This document shows positions 16,733 through 25,029 of a stretch of 64,000 nt of DNA, in pieces. This stretch comes from Mycolicibacterium neworleansense (GTDB lineage Bacteria; Actinomycetota; Actinomycetes; Mycobacteriales; Mycobacteriaceae), in the NCBI RefSeq assembly GCF_001245615.1, contig NZ_CWKH01000001.1, forward strand, positions 1,984,001 through 2,048,000, read 5' to 3'. Made by a program: the position numbers and the translations under genes. A model generated the notes under the pieces. It did no database searches. It was given only the letters and a program-made list of their open reading frames with translations, and was not told where the DNA came from. How positions within the stretch are numbered: position 1 is the first letter of the stretch; each line of letters begins with the position of its first letter.

Positions 16733-18241
16733 TCAGCCGTCCGTCCGATCGGCGGCCGCGGTGACCTTGGCCGGGTAGTTGGTGGGCGGTTGGAAAGTGT
16801 AGTCGGCGGCCCGGAACCGGCGGGTCATCGACCAGAATGCGCGGGCACTGCGCGGCCACTGGGTGACCACCCGGCCGCTGGGGGCCCGGAAATAGCTGCT
16901 GCACCGCGTCAGCCACACCGTGCCCTGCATCCACCGGTCGATGTCGGCCAGGAACGCGGCCATGGCATCGGGACGCACCGCCACATATGACTTACGTTTG
17001 CGCCGAAGGTGTTTCAGGGCCCGGACCACATAGCGGGCCTGCGCCTCCAGGATGAAGATGACGCTGTTGGAGCCGACGTTGGTGTTCGGGCCGTAGAGCA
17101 TGAAGAAATTCGGGAAGCCCGGCACCGTCATGCCCAGGTAGGCGAACGCCCCGTCGCTCCAGGTGTCGTGCAGCGAGGCCCCGCCTTCGCCGGTGACCTC
17201 GATCTGTCCCAGGTAGTCGGCGGCGGCGTAGCCGGTGGCGCACACCACCACATCGACGTCGAGTTCCCGACCGTCCTCGGTGACCAGCGACCGGGCCCGC
17301 AGCGCCCGGGCCGGACTGGACACCACCTCGACGTTGGGCCGGGTCAGCGTGACGATGAAATCCGGCGAGAACACCAGCCGCTTGCAACCCAGCGGATGGT
17401 CCGGGGTCAGCCGGGCCCGCAGTTCCTCGTCGGCCACGGTCGATTCGAGGAGGTTGAGCGCGGCCGCCTTGAACTCCTGGGTCTTGTCGCTGCCGTTCTC
17501 GATGACGGCGATGTTGGACTCGCTGCGCAACCAGAGCCGGGTCCGGTAGATCTTCTTGGCGAACGGCACGTGGGCGAACAGCCAGCGTTCCCGCTCGGTG
17601 TAGGGCCGGTCGGGTTTCGGCAGCACCCAGGTCGCCGAGCGCTGCACCGAGTACACCTTCTCGGCGACCTTGGCCAACTCCGGAACCACCTGGGAGGCAG
17701 TCGATCCGGTACCGAGCACGGCCACCCGGGCCCCCTCGAGAGGGACGCCGTGATCCCACTCGGCAGTGTGCATGAGGGTACCGGTGAACGGTTCTTCGAC
17801 CACCAGATCCGGCCGCAGGGGCTGGGTGAACAGGCCGATCGCCGAGACCACGATGTCGAAGCGGTGCTGTTCACCGGATGCCGTGGTCAGTACCCAGCCG
17901 GCAGACTCGGCATCCCAGCGCGCCGCCGTGATCTCGGTGTTCAGCCGCAGGTGCGGCCCCAGCCGGTAGCGCTGTGCGCACCGCTCGAAGTACTCCAGGA
18001 TCTCCGGCTGCCCCGCCCACAGCCGGCTCCAGCCGGCGTTGAGGTCGAACGAGTAGGAGTACAGGTGTGACTTCACGTCGCAGGCCAGGCCCGGGTAGGT
18101 GTTGATCCGCCACGTACCCCCGACCCCGTCCTCGCGGTCGAAGATGGTGAAATCGCCGAAACCCGCCTTCTTCAGGAAGATTCCGAGTGCCAGCCCGCCC
18201 GGGCCGGCACCGATGATTCCCACAGTGGGTGAGCTGGACAT
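16733..18241 (-). CDS. Flavin-containing monooxygenase of the Baeyer-Villiger type
   Basis: This is a 502-residue class B flavoprotein monooxygenase. The first Rossmann motif IIGAGPGGLALG is at residues 9-20 and binds FAD. The second, VLGTGSTASQ at about 175-184, binds NADPH. Between them lies the Baeyer-Villiger fingerprint F-x-G-x3-H-x3-W-D as FTGTLMHTAEWD at 152-163. The enzyme should insert oxygen next to a ketone to give an ester or lactone. I used ATG 18241, 5 nt after the SDR stop; an in-frame ATG at 18265 would overlap the SDR gene. Its position after two dehydrogenases and a P450 fits oxidation of a ketone made from a hydroxylated ring. Confidence 0.9.
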   Translation of the reverse strand: MSSSPTVGIIGAGPGGLALGIFLKKAGFGDFTIFDREDGVGGTWRINTYPGLACDVKSHLYSYSFDLNAGWSRLWAGQPEILEYFERCAQRYRLGPHLRLNTEITAARWDAESAGWVLTTASGEQHRFDIVVSAIGLFTQPLRPDLVVEEPFTGTLMHTAEWDHGVPLEGARVAVLGTGSTASQVVPELAKVAEKVYSVQRSATWVLPKPDRPYTERERWLFAHVPFAKKIYRTRLWLRSESNIAVIENGSDKTQEFKAAALNLLESTVADEELRARLTPDHPLGCKRLVFSPDFIVTLTRPNVEVVSSPARALRARSLVTEDGRELDVDVVVCATGYAAADYLGQIEVTGEGGASLHDTWSDGAFAYLGMTVPGFPNFFMLYGPNTNVGSNSVIFILEAQARYVVRALKHLRRKRKSYVAVRPDAMAAFLADIDRWMQGTVWLTRCSSYFRAPSGRVVTQWPRSARAFWSMTRRFRAADYTFQPPTNYPAKVTAAADRTDG

Positions 18242-18246
18242 CCTCG

Positions 18247-18993
18247 CTATCCGATCTGCAGACATTGGCCGCCGTCGATGACGAGCTCCGCGCCGGTGAT
18301 GAACCCCGCCTTGTCCGACAACAGGAACGCCACGGCGTCGGCCATCTCGCTCGGCTTGCCCAACCGCCCCAACGTGGCCCGCTCCGCCAGCCGGGCCTGG
18401 GTGGACGCGTCGAGCATCGGCGTCTCGACAGGTCCGGGAAAGATCGCGTTGACCCGGATCCCGTCACGCCCCAGCTCGGCGGCGGCCACCTGGGTGAGCC
18501 CGCGCAGTGCCCACTTCGACGAACCGTAGGCGGCGTGGTGCGGGAACGGTCGGACCGCGCCGGTGCTGCAGGTGTTCACCACCGCGGCGTTGTCCGCCCG
18601 CCGAAGCGGCTCGAGCGCTGCCTGTAGTCCCAGGAAGGGCCCCAGGCAGTTCACTCGCCACAAGCCCTCGAAACCGCTCGGAGTCTCCTCGGCAATGGAG
18701 GCACTGTGCAGCACACCGGCGTTGTTCACCAGTGCGTTGAGACCGCCAAACCGGGCCACCGTGGCTGCTACCGCGGCCTGCCAGTGCTCTGACGATGTCA
18801 CGTCCAGTTCGACCGCCAAGACGTTGGCGCCGAACTCGGTTGTCGTGGGGGTGAGTTCGTCGATCAGGTGATCCCCGGCGGTGACCCGGTAGCCGTCGGC
18901 CACCAGCTGGCGCACGATCGCGGCGCCTTGGCCGCGCGCGGCGCCGGTCACGAGTGCGACCCGGCCGTTGCCCGGTAATGCCCCTGCGTTCAG
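18247..18993 (-). CDS. Short-chain dehydrogenase/reductase with an apparent CTG start codon
   Basis: This is a 248-residue classical SDR. The cofactor motif VTGAARGQGAAI begins about residue 14, NNAG is near 89, and the catalytic Ser-Tyr-Lys appears in NTCSTGAVRP and YGSSKWAL. PGPVETPM follows the active site. It oxidises an alcohol or reduces a ketone with NAD(P). No ATG, GTG or TTG lies in frame before the first strand. The only plausible initiator is CTG at 18993, placed 6 nt after AGGAGG and overlapping the aldolase stop as CTGA, just as other genes here overlap by ATGA. The frame upstream is not SDR-like. A sequencing or recent point change from ATG is possible. Confidence 0.85.
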   Translation of the reverse strand: MNAGALPGNGRVALVTGAARGQGAAIVRQLVADGYRVTAGDHLIDELTPTTTEFGANVLAVELDVTSSEHWQAAVAATVARFGGLNALVNNAGVLHSASIAEETPSGFEGLWRVNCLGPFLGLQAALEPLRRADNAAVVNTCSTGAVRPFPHHAAYGSSKWALRGLTQVAAAELGRDGIRVNAIFPGPVETPMLDASTQARLAERATLGRLGKPSEMADAVAFLLSDKAGFITGAELVIDGGQCLQIG

Positions 18994-19775
18994 TTGTAGC
19001 CTCCTCGTTCGATGCCGGTCACGGCCTGTCCAGTCGCCTCGTTGAGATGCTCGGTGGCACCGCGGCGCAGCGCTTGAGATTCCGAGGCCAGGGTGATCAT
19101 CTGGAATCCCATGTCCGCCACAGCTTTTCCTAGCTTGCCTGCCCCGGCATGGATTCCGGCGACCAGCCCCGCCGCGTGCGCCACGGTCTGGATCCTGACC
19201 ATCGCCGCACGCACCTCGGGGTGTGTCCAGGCGTCGGAGAGTCGATATCCCATGGAGATCGCCAGATCCGCCGGGCCGACATAGATTCCGGCGAGGCCGG
19301 GCACTGCGCAGATCTGCTCGGCTGCCGCCAGGCCGCGGGCCGTCTCGATCATGGCAAACACGCTCACCCTGGCTTCCAACTCGGCAGTGTCGTGTCCCAG
19401 GCCGGCCCGCAACGGCCCGAAGCTGCGCACCCCGGCCGGGGCGTACCGGGTGGCCGCAATGGCCGCGGCGGCCTGCTCGGCGGACTCCACCATGGCGATG
19501 ATCACCGCGTCCGCGCCCGCGTCGAGCACGCGACCGATCGGTGCGGGGTCGGCCGAGGGCAACCGCACCGCAGTGGCGATCGGCACATGCTCGAGGCGAC
19601 GCAGCAGCAGGGCCACGTCGGCATCGTCGAGATAACCGTGCTGCACGTCGAATCCGACGTAGTGATAGCCCGCCGCCGCGAACTCCTCGGGGCCGAGGAT
19701 GGTCGGCCCGACCACCCAGCCGCCCCATACCTGGGAGTTTGTCGCCAACACGTCTTGGAGTCGACTGGGGCTCAT
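18990..19775 (-). CDS. HpcH/HpaI aldolase family protein
   Basis: This is a 261-residue TIM-barrel class II aldolase or lyase of the 2,4-dihydroxyhept-2-ene-1,7-dioate aldolase type. Family segments are YVGFDVQHGYLD, VFAMIETARGLAAAE with the metal-binding Glu, and GIYVGPADLAISMG with the metal-binding Asp. These enzymes cleave 2-keto-4-hydroxy acids, often to pyruvate and an aldehyde. In this operon it could cut a ring-opened intermediate, whose aldehyde product would suit the aldehyde dehydrogenase encoded further along. The start ATG 19775 overlaps the stop of the alcohol dehydrogenase gene by ATGA. Confidence 0.88.
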   Translation of the reverse strand: MSPSRLQDVLATNSQVWGGWVVGPTILGPEEFAAAGYHYVGFDVQHGYLDDADVALLLRRLEHVPIATAVRLPSADPAPIGRVLDAGADAVIIAMVESAEQAAAAIAATRYAPAGVRSFGPLRAGLGHDTAELEARVSVFAMIETARGLAAAEQICAVPGLAGIYVGPADLAISMGYRLSDAWTHPEVRAAMVRIQTVAHAAGLVAGIHAGAGKLGKAVADMGFQMITLASESQALRRGATEHLNEATGQAVTGIERGGYN

Positions 19776-20740
19776 CGGGTGATCGCAATCTTGACGCGCT
19801 CGGGCACCGGCCGGCAGGCGAGTTCGAACGCCGCCTGCACATCGTCCGAGCCGAACGTGTGGGTGACGTAGTTGGGCAGCAGGTCGGGATGCTGGCGGGC
19901 GAACTCGTCGGCCCGGCGCAGCACCCGTTGACGGTCCAGTGTGACACCGGATTTCAGGGTGAGGTTGTTCCGCAGCATGGTGCGCATGCTGATCGGATAG
20001 CTGTCGTCGTCGGGCACACCGAAATAGAACACCGTGCCGCCCAACGCGGCGGCTTCCAGTGCGTGGTTGAGGGTGGCGACCTGATGACCGACAGCTTCGA
20101 TGACGACGTCGGGCCTGCCCGTCGACGCCAGATGCCTGACCCACCGGTCACTGGTGGCGCGGACCGCGTCGTCCACCCCGAAGCGGGCACTCACCGACGA
20201 GCGGTCCACCGGATCTACCCCGGTGACCCGTGCCGCCCCCAAAGCCTTTGCCACATAGGAGAACAGCAGCCCGATAGAGCCCTGTCCGATGACCGCGACG
20301 TGGCGGCCATCCAGGTCGGGTAGCTGCTCGACCGCATACAGGACGCACGCCAGTGGCTGCAGGCCGACGGCCAGTTCAGGGGCCAGGCCCTTCTCGTAGG
20401 ACAGCAACCCGGATCCGTCGGCGATCACGCGGCCCATCAGACCGTCGAAACCCGACGCCCAACCGACCACGCGCTCCCCCGACCGGTGGTCCGGATGGCG
20501 GCTCGCCAGCACCTCGCCCACGATCTCGTGGATCGGGAAGCCGTTCATCTCCGCCGCGCAGCATCCGGTGTCCCCCGGCAGCTTGCCCTGGGTGCCGCGG
20601 AATCCGGGCAGGTCACTGCCGCAGATCCCAGCGGCCAGGAAGTCGAGCAGCACCTGACCCTCGGTCAGCGACTCCGGTGAGGGCTCTGAAACGTCTTGCC
20701 GCTCAAATGTGTACGGAGCGACGAGCCGATATGACCACAC
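19772..20740 (-). CDS. MDR-family (zinc-type) alcohol dehydrogenase
   Basis: This is a 322-residue medium-chain dehydrogenase. The catalytic-zinc Cys lies in AAGICGSDLPGF and the conserved Glu region is FPIHEIVGEVLA. The cofactor motif is VAVIGQGSIGLL, with an Asp at the end of the following strand (VTGVDPVD) suggesting NAD preference. The four-Cys structural zinc loop of classical enzymes is not present. It probably oxidises the alcohol produced by the P450 encoded 1 nt upstream. GTG at 20740 is the start, immediately after the P450 stop. Confidence 0.87.
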   Translation of the reverse strand: MWSYRLVAPYTFERQDVSEPSPESLTEGQVLLDFLAAGICGSDLPGFRGTQGKLPGDTGCCAAEMNGFPIHEIVGEVLASRHPDHRSGERVVGWASGFDGLMGRVIADGSGLLSYEKGLAPELAVGLQPLACVLYAVEQLPDLDGRHVAVIGQGSIGLLFSYVAKALGAARVTGVDPVDRSSVSARFGVDDAVRATSDRWVRHLASTGRPDVVIEAVGHQVATLNHALEAAALGGTVFYFGVPDDDSYPISMRTMLRNNLTLKSGVTLDRQRVLRRADEFARQHPDLLPNYVTHTFGSDDVQAAFELACRPVPERVKIAITR

Positions 20741-20741
20741 G

Positions 20742-21971
20742 TCACACCTCCACCGGGATGTTGTTCCAGCCCCACTGGAAACTCGACGGCGGCCGGGACG
20801 CCGCGCCCTCGTCGATGTGGTATTCGGGCACGCGTTTGAGGAATTCCTGGATCATGATGGTGATCTCCAACCGAGCCACGTGCACCCCGAGGCAGAAGTG
20901 CTGTCCATGCCCGAACGACAACAGTCGTTCGATGCGCCGGTCCCACACGAAGTCATCCGGGTTCTCGTACTCCCGTTCGTCGCGGGCTGCCGAGGCCAAC
21001 AGGGTGATGACGCGTTGGCCGGGATTGATGGTGGTGCCGTGAACGGTATAGGGCCTGCGCACCGTTCGGGCGAACCACTGCGCAGGCGCACTGTGCCGGA
21101 TGATCTCCTCACGGGCGACGGGCACGTTGCCCTCGAGATCGGAACGCACTGTGGTCAATTGGTCAGGATGCCGGAGCAACTGCCACAGGCCGGTCGCGGT
21201 GATCTTCGGGACGGTTTCGGTGCCGCCGATGAACACACCGAGCATCTGCACGGCGGCTTCCATGTCCCCGAAGGCCGTACCGTCGGGTAGCCGGAAATCG
21301 ATCAGCGCGTCGGCGATCGGCACGCTGCCGTCGTGACCTTCCGCGCGCCGGCGTTCGATGATCGGGGTGAGGTAGGACAGATAGCCGGGACGCGCGTTGC
21401 CGACCTCGACGCCCTGCCCGGGTTGCGCGAGGCTGCCGGCGTTGACCGTGGCCAGCACTTCGGGTGCGAGATCGACCGGTAACCCGACGAATTCGCACAC
21501 CATTGCGGCGGCGACGATGCCACCGTAATCCTGGGTCAGGTCGAAGGTGCCGCGGGGCAGCAACTCGTCGAGACGCTCGTTGGCCAGTGTTCGTATCCTG
21601 TCGGCCAGCTTGGCCGCCGATCGCGGACGGAACTGCGCCGACGTGCACCGCCGGACGTTCTCGTAGAGCGGTGAATCGAAGTTGGCGTGGAAGGGCATGG
21701 GGTGCAGTGGCGGCTCCGGCACCGGGCCGTCGTTGCGGTGCGCCAGCACGTTGGCAGCAGGCAGGGTGCCCTCGGAGGCGACGAAGGTTCCGTCGTTGAC
21801 TCCGAGCATGTCCCAGATGTCGCTGAACCGGGACAGCGCATAGGTATCCCATTTGTCGATGTAGTACACCGGGAACTCGTCGCGCAGGATCCGGTAGTAG
21901 GGCAGCGGGTTGGCCATCACATCGGGATCGAACGGATCGTAGGTGAAATCCTGCAGCACAGGTTGATTCAC
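20742..21971 (-). CDS. Cytochrome P450, first of the island
   Basis: This is a 409-residue soluble bacterial P450. The heme-binding loop is FGHGQHFCLG, with the axial Cys at residue 360. The oxygen-binding I-helix reads FIGGTETVPK, where the usual Asp-Thr or Glu-Thr pair is Glu-Thr. The ExxR motif of the K-helix is not obvious at its usual place; EEIIR in the VAREEIIRHSAPAQWF segment matches the pattern. P450s of this class hydroxylate unactivated carbons of hydrophobic substrates with electrons from a ferredoxin. No ferredoxin gene is adjacent; the nearest is at 24827. It is the second gene of the minus-strand operon, 7 nt after the NIPSNAP-like gene. Confidence 0.92.
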   Translation of the reverse strand: MNQPVLQDFTYDPFDPDVMANPLPYYRILRDEFPVYYIDKWDTYALSRFSDIWDMLGVNDGTFVASEGTLPAANVLAHRNDGPVPEPPLHPMPFHANFDSPLYENVRRCTSAQFRPRSAAKLADRIRTLANERLDELLPRGTFDLTQDYGGIVAAAMVCEFVGLPVDLAPEVLATVNAGSLAQPGQGVEVGNARPGYLSYLTPIIERRRAEGHDGSVPIADALIDFRLPDGTAFGDMEAAVQMLGVFIGGTETVPKITATGLWQLLRHPDQLTTVRSDLEGNVPVAREEIIRHSAPAQWFARTVRRPYTVHGTTINPGQRVITLLASAARDEREYENPDDFVWDRRIERLLSFGHGQHFCLGVHVARLEITIMIQEFLKRVPEYHIDEGAASRPPSSFQWGWNNIPVEV

Positions 21972-21978
21972 GGCAGAC

Positions 21979-22683
21979 CTACTTGAGCGGTGACGGTGGC
22001 AGGGCCGAAAGGATGGAATCCTCCCAGCCGTCGCGAAGCGCGGGGGCCACGCTCATCCAGGTGACGATCTCGGCCGGCGGGTTGCCCTTCCACGACGGGT
22101 AGTGGTTCTCGAAACAGTCCCAGTCGTCGTCGAGCGCCCAGTAGTGGATCACCTCGTTGAACCGGAACGTGGTGATGAACGAGCCCAGCCAGCGCTTGCC
22201 GGTGCTCTCCGACCACGGCACATACAGCCGCTCCAGTTCCCGGATGTAGTCGTCCTGGCGGCCGGGTTTGGTCTGCATGATCTCCTGGATCACCAGGCCC
22301 GCACCGAAGTTCGCCTCCCGCAGCTGGGCAAGCGTCCTGTTGTACTTGCCGGCGTACATGATTCGGCCCTCGCCGCGGGCCCCTAGCTCGGACAGGTATG
22401 CCGCCCACTGCAGTGCGGGCTTCTCATGGCTGCCGCCGGCGGCCTGTGCCCTGCCGATCCGGGCGTAGTCGGCGAAGGCGTCGATCTCCCAGATGATCGT
22501 CACCTGGGGCCAGTGCCCGTTGTAGGGCGTGGTCTCCCAGATCGCGAACAGCCGGGCGCCGAGGTCCTCCATCATGGGCTGGTAGACCTCGCCGAAGGTT
22601 TCCACAAATTGGTCGGTCCGTCCCGACCCCAGGTCGATGGTCTCGTGCAGATAGAGCAGCGTGTGGCCGTAGAACTTCTTCAT
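21979..22683 (-). CDS. NIPSNAP-like/dimeric alpha-beta barrel protein
   Basis: This is a 234-residue protein that appears to contain two ferredoxin-like alpha-beta repeats. The first starts LYLHETIDLGSGRTDQFVET and the second LVIQEIMQTKPGRQDDYIREL; each is a strand followed by a helix, as in NIPSNAP and EthD-like dimeric barrels. No catalytic residues are evident. EthD-like proteins accompany P450 systems in actinobacteria without a clear enzymatic role. ATG 22683 is preceded by GGAG at 7 nt. It is the first gene of the seven-gene operon, and its start lies 75 nt from that of the divergent lactonase gene. Confidence 0.65.
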   Translation of the reverse strand: MKKFYGHTLLYLHETIDLGSGRTDQFVETFGEVYQPMMEDLGARLFAIWETTPYNGHWPQVTIIWEIDAFADYARIGRAQAAGGSHEKPALQWAAYLSELGARGEGRIMYAGKYNRTLAQLREANFGAGLVIQEIMQTKPGRQDDYIRELERLYVPWSESTGKRWLGSFITTFRFNEVIHYWALDDDWDCFENHYPSWKGNPPAEIVTWMSVAPALRDGWEDSILSALPPSPLK

Positions 22684-22721
22684 CAAGAGGCTCCGATAGT
22701 TGACAGTGGCACCATGGGAGC

Positions 22722-22748
22722 GTGACACTTATGGCGTGTTTTGTAAAG
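22722..22748 (+). promoter_or_regulatory. Bipartite regulatory motif, copy B
   Basis: GTGACA (22722-22727), 14 nt and TGTAAAG (22742-22748), ending 10 nt before the ATG of the SMP-30 lactonase gene. It lies between this gene and the divergent seven-gene operon and could control both. Confidence 0.65.
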
Positions 22749-22758
22749 GTACGGGGAC

Positions 22759-23619
22759 ATGACGGCGGGAACCGAACAAACCGGCACAACTGAACTGGCG
22801 CATGGTTTCTGTTTCGGCGAGGGGCCGCGCTGGTTCGAAGGACTCCTGTGGTTTTCCGACATGCTGGGCGAGGCCGTCCACACGGTCACGTTGTCAGGGT
22901 CGATGACCACCCTGCCCGTACCCGGGCATTCGCCGTCCGGCCTGGGTTTTCGGCCCGACGGCACCCTGTTGATCGTGTCCACCCAGCGTCGTCAGGTGCT
23001 GCGCTACGACGGCGACACCGTCGAGCTGCTCGCCGATCTCAGCGACCTGGTCCCGGCGCCGCTCGGTGACATGGTGGTCGACGAACATGGTCGGGCCTAT
23101 GTCGGATCCCAGGCCCGTACCGACGGGGTGATCGTGCGCATCGACCCCGATGACGCGGTGACCGTCGTCGCCGACCGCCTCGACTTCCCCAACGGCATGG
23201 TGATCACCCCGGACGGCACCACCCTGATCGTCGCGGAGTCCACCGCACGGCGGCTCAGCGCCTTCACCATCGGTGACGACGGCGGTCTGACCGATCGGCG
23301 GGTGTTCGCCGAAAGCCTCGACGGGCCGCCTGACGGTCTGGCGATCGACGTCGACGGCGGAGTGTGGGCGGCATTGACGCTGGCGCATGCGTTCCAGCGC
23401 GTCGCGCCCGACGGCTCCGTGGTCACCGACCGCATCGACACCGACGGTCGCACCGCCATCGCGTGCGCGCTGGGCGGTGCCGAGGGGCGCACCCTGTTCA
23501 TGGTCACCACGACCGACGCCTATCCAGAAAGGCTCGTCGGCACCAAACTGTCGCGGGTCGACGCACTGATGGTCGAAACGCCCGCACCGGGCGATCACGA
23601 CACCCACCATCACCACTGA
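22759..23619 (+). CDS. SMP-30/gluconolactonase/LRE family protein
   Basis: This is a 286-residue six-bladed beta-propeller. Family motifs include FGEGPRWFEGLLWFSDM, with the metal-binding Glu (residue 20), FPNGMVITPDGTTLIVAES, with the Asn that binds metal, and PDGLAIDVDGGVWAAL, with the metal-binding Asp. SMP-30 proteins hydrolyse lactones using a divalent metal. This fits ring opening of a lactone from the Baeyer-Villiger-type enzyme encoded divergently. The C-terminus is a natural His-rich tail, HDTHHHH. It starts 10 nt after motif copy B and is followed after 9 nt by a thioesterase gene. Confidence 0.87.
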   Translation: MTAGTEQTGTTELAHGFCFGEGPRWFEGLLWFSDMLGEAVHTVTLSGSMTTLPVPGHSPSGLGFRPDGTLLIVSTQRRQVLRYDGDTVELLADLSDLVPAPLGDMVVDEHGRAYVGSQARTDGVIVRIDPDDAVTVVADRLDFPNGMVITPDGTTLIVAESTARRLSAFTIGDDGGLTDRRVFAESLDGPPDGLAIDVDGGVWAALTLAHAFQRVAPDGSVVTDRIDTDGRTAIACALGGAEGRTLFMVTTTDAYPERLVGTKLSRVDALMVETPAPGDHDTHHHH

Positions 23620-23628
23620 ACGGTAGAT

Positions 23629-24450
23629 ATGTCCGACTCCTACTACGAGCTGATCGACGAGAACGACCCGATCGGCGAGAAATTCGCTGCCACCGACATG
23701 GCCCGCGGCACCTGGTCGGCCGACATCCAGCACGGCGCTCCGGTGTCGGCGTTGCTGGTGCGGGCCCTCGAACGCTGCGACCACCGTGCCGACACCCGGC
23801 TGAGCCGCGTGGCCATCGACCTGATGGGCGGGGTGCCGTCCGAGGGTGACCTGTGGGTGCGCGCGCGACTGGAACGGCCCGGCAAGCAGATCGAACTGGT
23901 CAGCGCCGAGATGCTGGCGCCCGGGCCCGACGGTGCGCCCCGGGCGGTGGCGCGCGCCGGCGGATGGCGGATGTTGCAGCTGGACACCACCGCGCTCACC
24001 CACACGGGCGTCGAGCCGCTGCCGCCGCTGGAGCGGGCCCGCAGCCGCGACATGGCCAAGAACTGGGAGACCAACTACGTGCACAGCGTGGATTGGCGCT
24101 GGCTGACCGTGCCGCAGGCGCCCGGCCCGGGTGAATCCTGGCTCAAGCCGACGGTAGACCTTGTCAAAGGCGAACCGATGACGCCACTGCAGCGCTTGTT
24201 CGCGGTGGCCGATGACGCCAACGGCATCGGCTCCAAGATCGACATCCGGAAGTGGACGTTCCTCAACACCGATCTGGTGGTGCACATCCACCGCGTGCCC
24301 GACGGGGAGTGGATCGGCATCCGCGCCGACACCAACTACGGACCCGACGGCATCGGTGCCACAGTAGGCACGTTGTTCGATCAGGCCGGCGCGGTGGGCG
24401 CGATCCAGCAGTCGGTGCTGGTGCGCCCTCGCCCGCCCAAGCGTTCTTAG
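23629..24450 (+). CDS. Thioesterase family protein (TesB-like double hotdog)
   Basis: This is a 273-residue protein of the actinobacterial acyl-CoA thioesterase-like family. The N-terminal hotdog contains WSADIQHGAPVSALLVRALE and the C-terminal half ends DTNYGPDGIGATVGTLFDQAGAVGAIQQSVLV (in pieces), a pattern shared by many mycobacterial TesB-like proteins. It probably hydrolyses a CoA thioester formed in the pathway. It is co-oriented and closely spaced with the lactonase gene and shares its motif-B promoter. Downstream the sequence passes into the degenerate region at 24451-24826. Confidence 0.8.
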   Translation: MSDSYYELIDENDPIGEKFAATDMARGTWSADIQHGAPVSALLVRALERCDHRADTRLSRVAIDLMGGVPSEGDLWVRARLERPGKQIELVSAEMLAPGPDGAPRAVARAGGWRMLQLDTTALTHTGVEPLPPLERARSRDMAKNWETNYVHSVDWRWLTVPQAPGPGESWLKPTVDLVKGEPMTPLQRLFAVADDANGIGSKIDIRKWTFLNTDLVVHIHRVPDGEWIGIRADTNYGPDGIGATVGTLFDQAGAVGAIQQSVLVRPRPPKRS

Positions 24451-24497
24451 CGCGGGCAGTCCTCCGCAAGCGGGCGGGGCCCCAGCGAAAGTACCTG

Positions 24498-24655
24498 TCA
24501 ATAGCCCTTTTCGGGTACCTGAGTGTCTGCTCGCCGGAGAACTGAGGGGTTCAGGTCGACCACGCTCGCCACACCCATCAGCGTCAGCGTCGAGCGGATC
24601 TCGGCGGCGAGGCTGTCGAGGACCGCACCCACCCCGGCCCCTCCGGCCACGGCCA
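24498..24655 (-). pseudogene. 3' remnant of an FMN-dependent alpha-hydroxy-acid dehydrogenase gene
   Basis: The last roughly 52 codons before the stop at 24498 read LAVAGGAGVGAVLDSLAAEI then STLTLMGVASVVDLNPSVLR. This is the C-terminal helix region of alpha-hydroxy-acid oxidases (LldD, glycolate oxidase class), where a gly-rich turn is followed by a long Leu-rich helix ending in LMG. The frame upstream of about 24655 no longer resembles the family, so the TIM barrel is missing. The remnant abuts a second remnant on the opposite strand. Confidence 0.7.
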
Positions 24656-24658
24656 GCC

Positions 24659-24823
24659 CACCTGCACAGCTGCCTCGGCATGAACCTGGCCCGGCTGGAG
24701 GCACAGATCTTTGTCGAGGAGCTGATCGATACCGTCGGCGACTGGCAACTGGCCGGGCCCCTGAACTACGGCACCAATTACCCGGTGCGCGGCCCGGTCC
24801 GGGTACTGGTGGCGGCCGCCTGA
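24659..24823 (+). pseudogene. 3' remnant of a cytochrome P450 gene
   Basis: The plus-strand frame from 24659 to the TGA at 24821-24823 encodes 54 residues beginning HLHSCLGMNLARLEAQ, the end of a P450 heme-binding loop with the axial Cys. A normal P450 C-terminus follows (FVEELIDTVGDWQLAGP, then NYPVRGPVRVLVAA). Everything before the heme loop is lost. With the adjacent minus-strand remnant this looks like one deletion that removed the 5' parts of two divergent genes. Confidence 0.78.
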
Positions 24824-24826
24824 GGT

Positions 24827-25018
24827 TCAGCCCTGCATCCGTAAGGCACCGGCCGGACACTGGGTCACGGCCTGTTGCAACCGTTCCCGGTCGTTGTCCG
24901 GGTGATCGTCACCGAGGATGTGCACCATGCCCTTGTCGGAAACCTCGAACACGTCCTCGGCGATCGATTCGCAGATACCGTGCCCGGTGCACTTTGCCAG
25001 ATCGACTTCGACGCGCAT
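24827..25018 (-). CDS. P450-associated ferredoxin with CxxHxxC cluster motif
   Basis: This is a 63-residue ferredoxin. The cluster ligands are in CTGHGIC (Cys10 and Cys16, with His13 where a four-cluster ferredoxin has Cys) and CPAG near residue 54. A His in the second position is common in actinobacterial P450 ferredoxins and is linked to a [3Fe-4S] cluster. It lies 11 nt downstream of the second P450 gene on the same strand and is its probable electron donor. It could also serve the first P450. It ends 4 nt from the P450 remnant. Confidence 0.92.
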   Translation of the reverse strand: MRVEVDLAKCTGHGICESIAEDVFEVSDKGMVHILGDDHPDNDRERLQQAVTQCPAGALRMQG

Positions 25019-25029
25019 CGCGGCCTGAC

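Noticed and set aside
22894..24681. Minus-strand frame of 595 codons opposite the lactonase and thioesterase genes
   Set aside because: Antisense shadow of well-supported plus-strand genes; low-complexity composition and no motifs.
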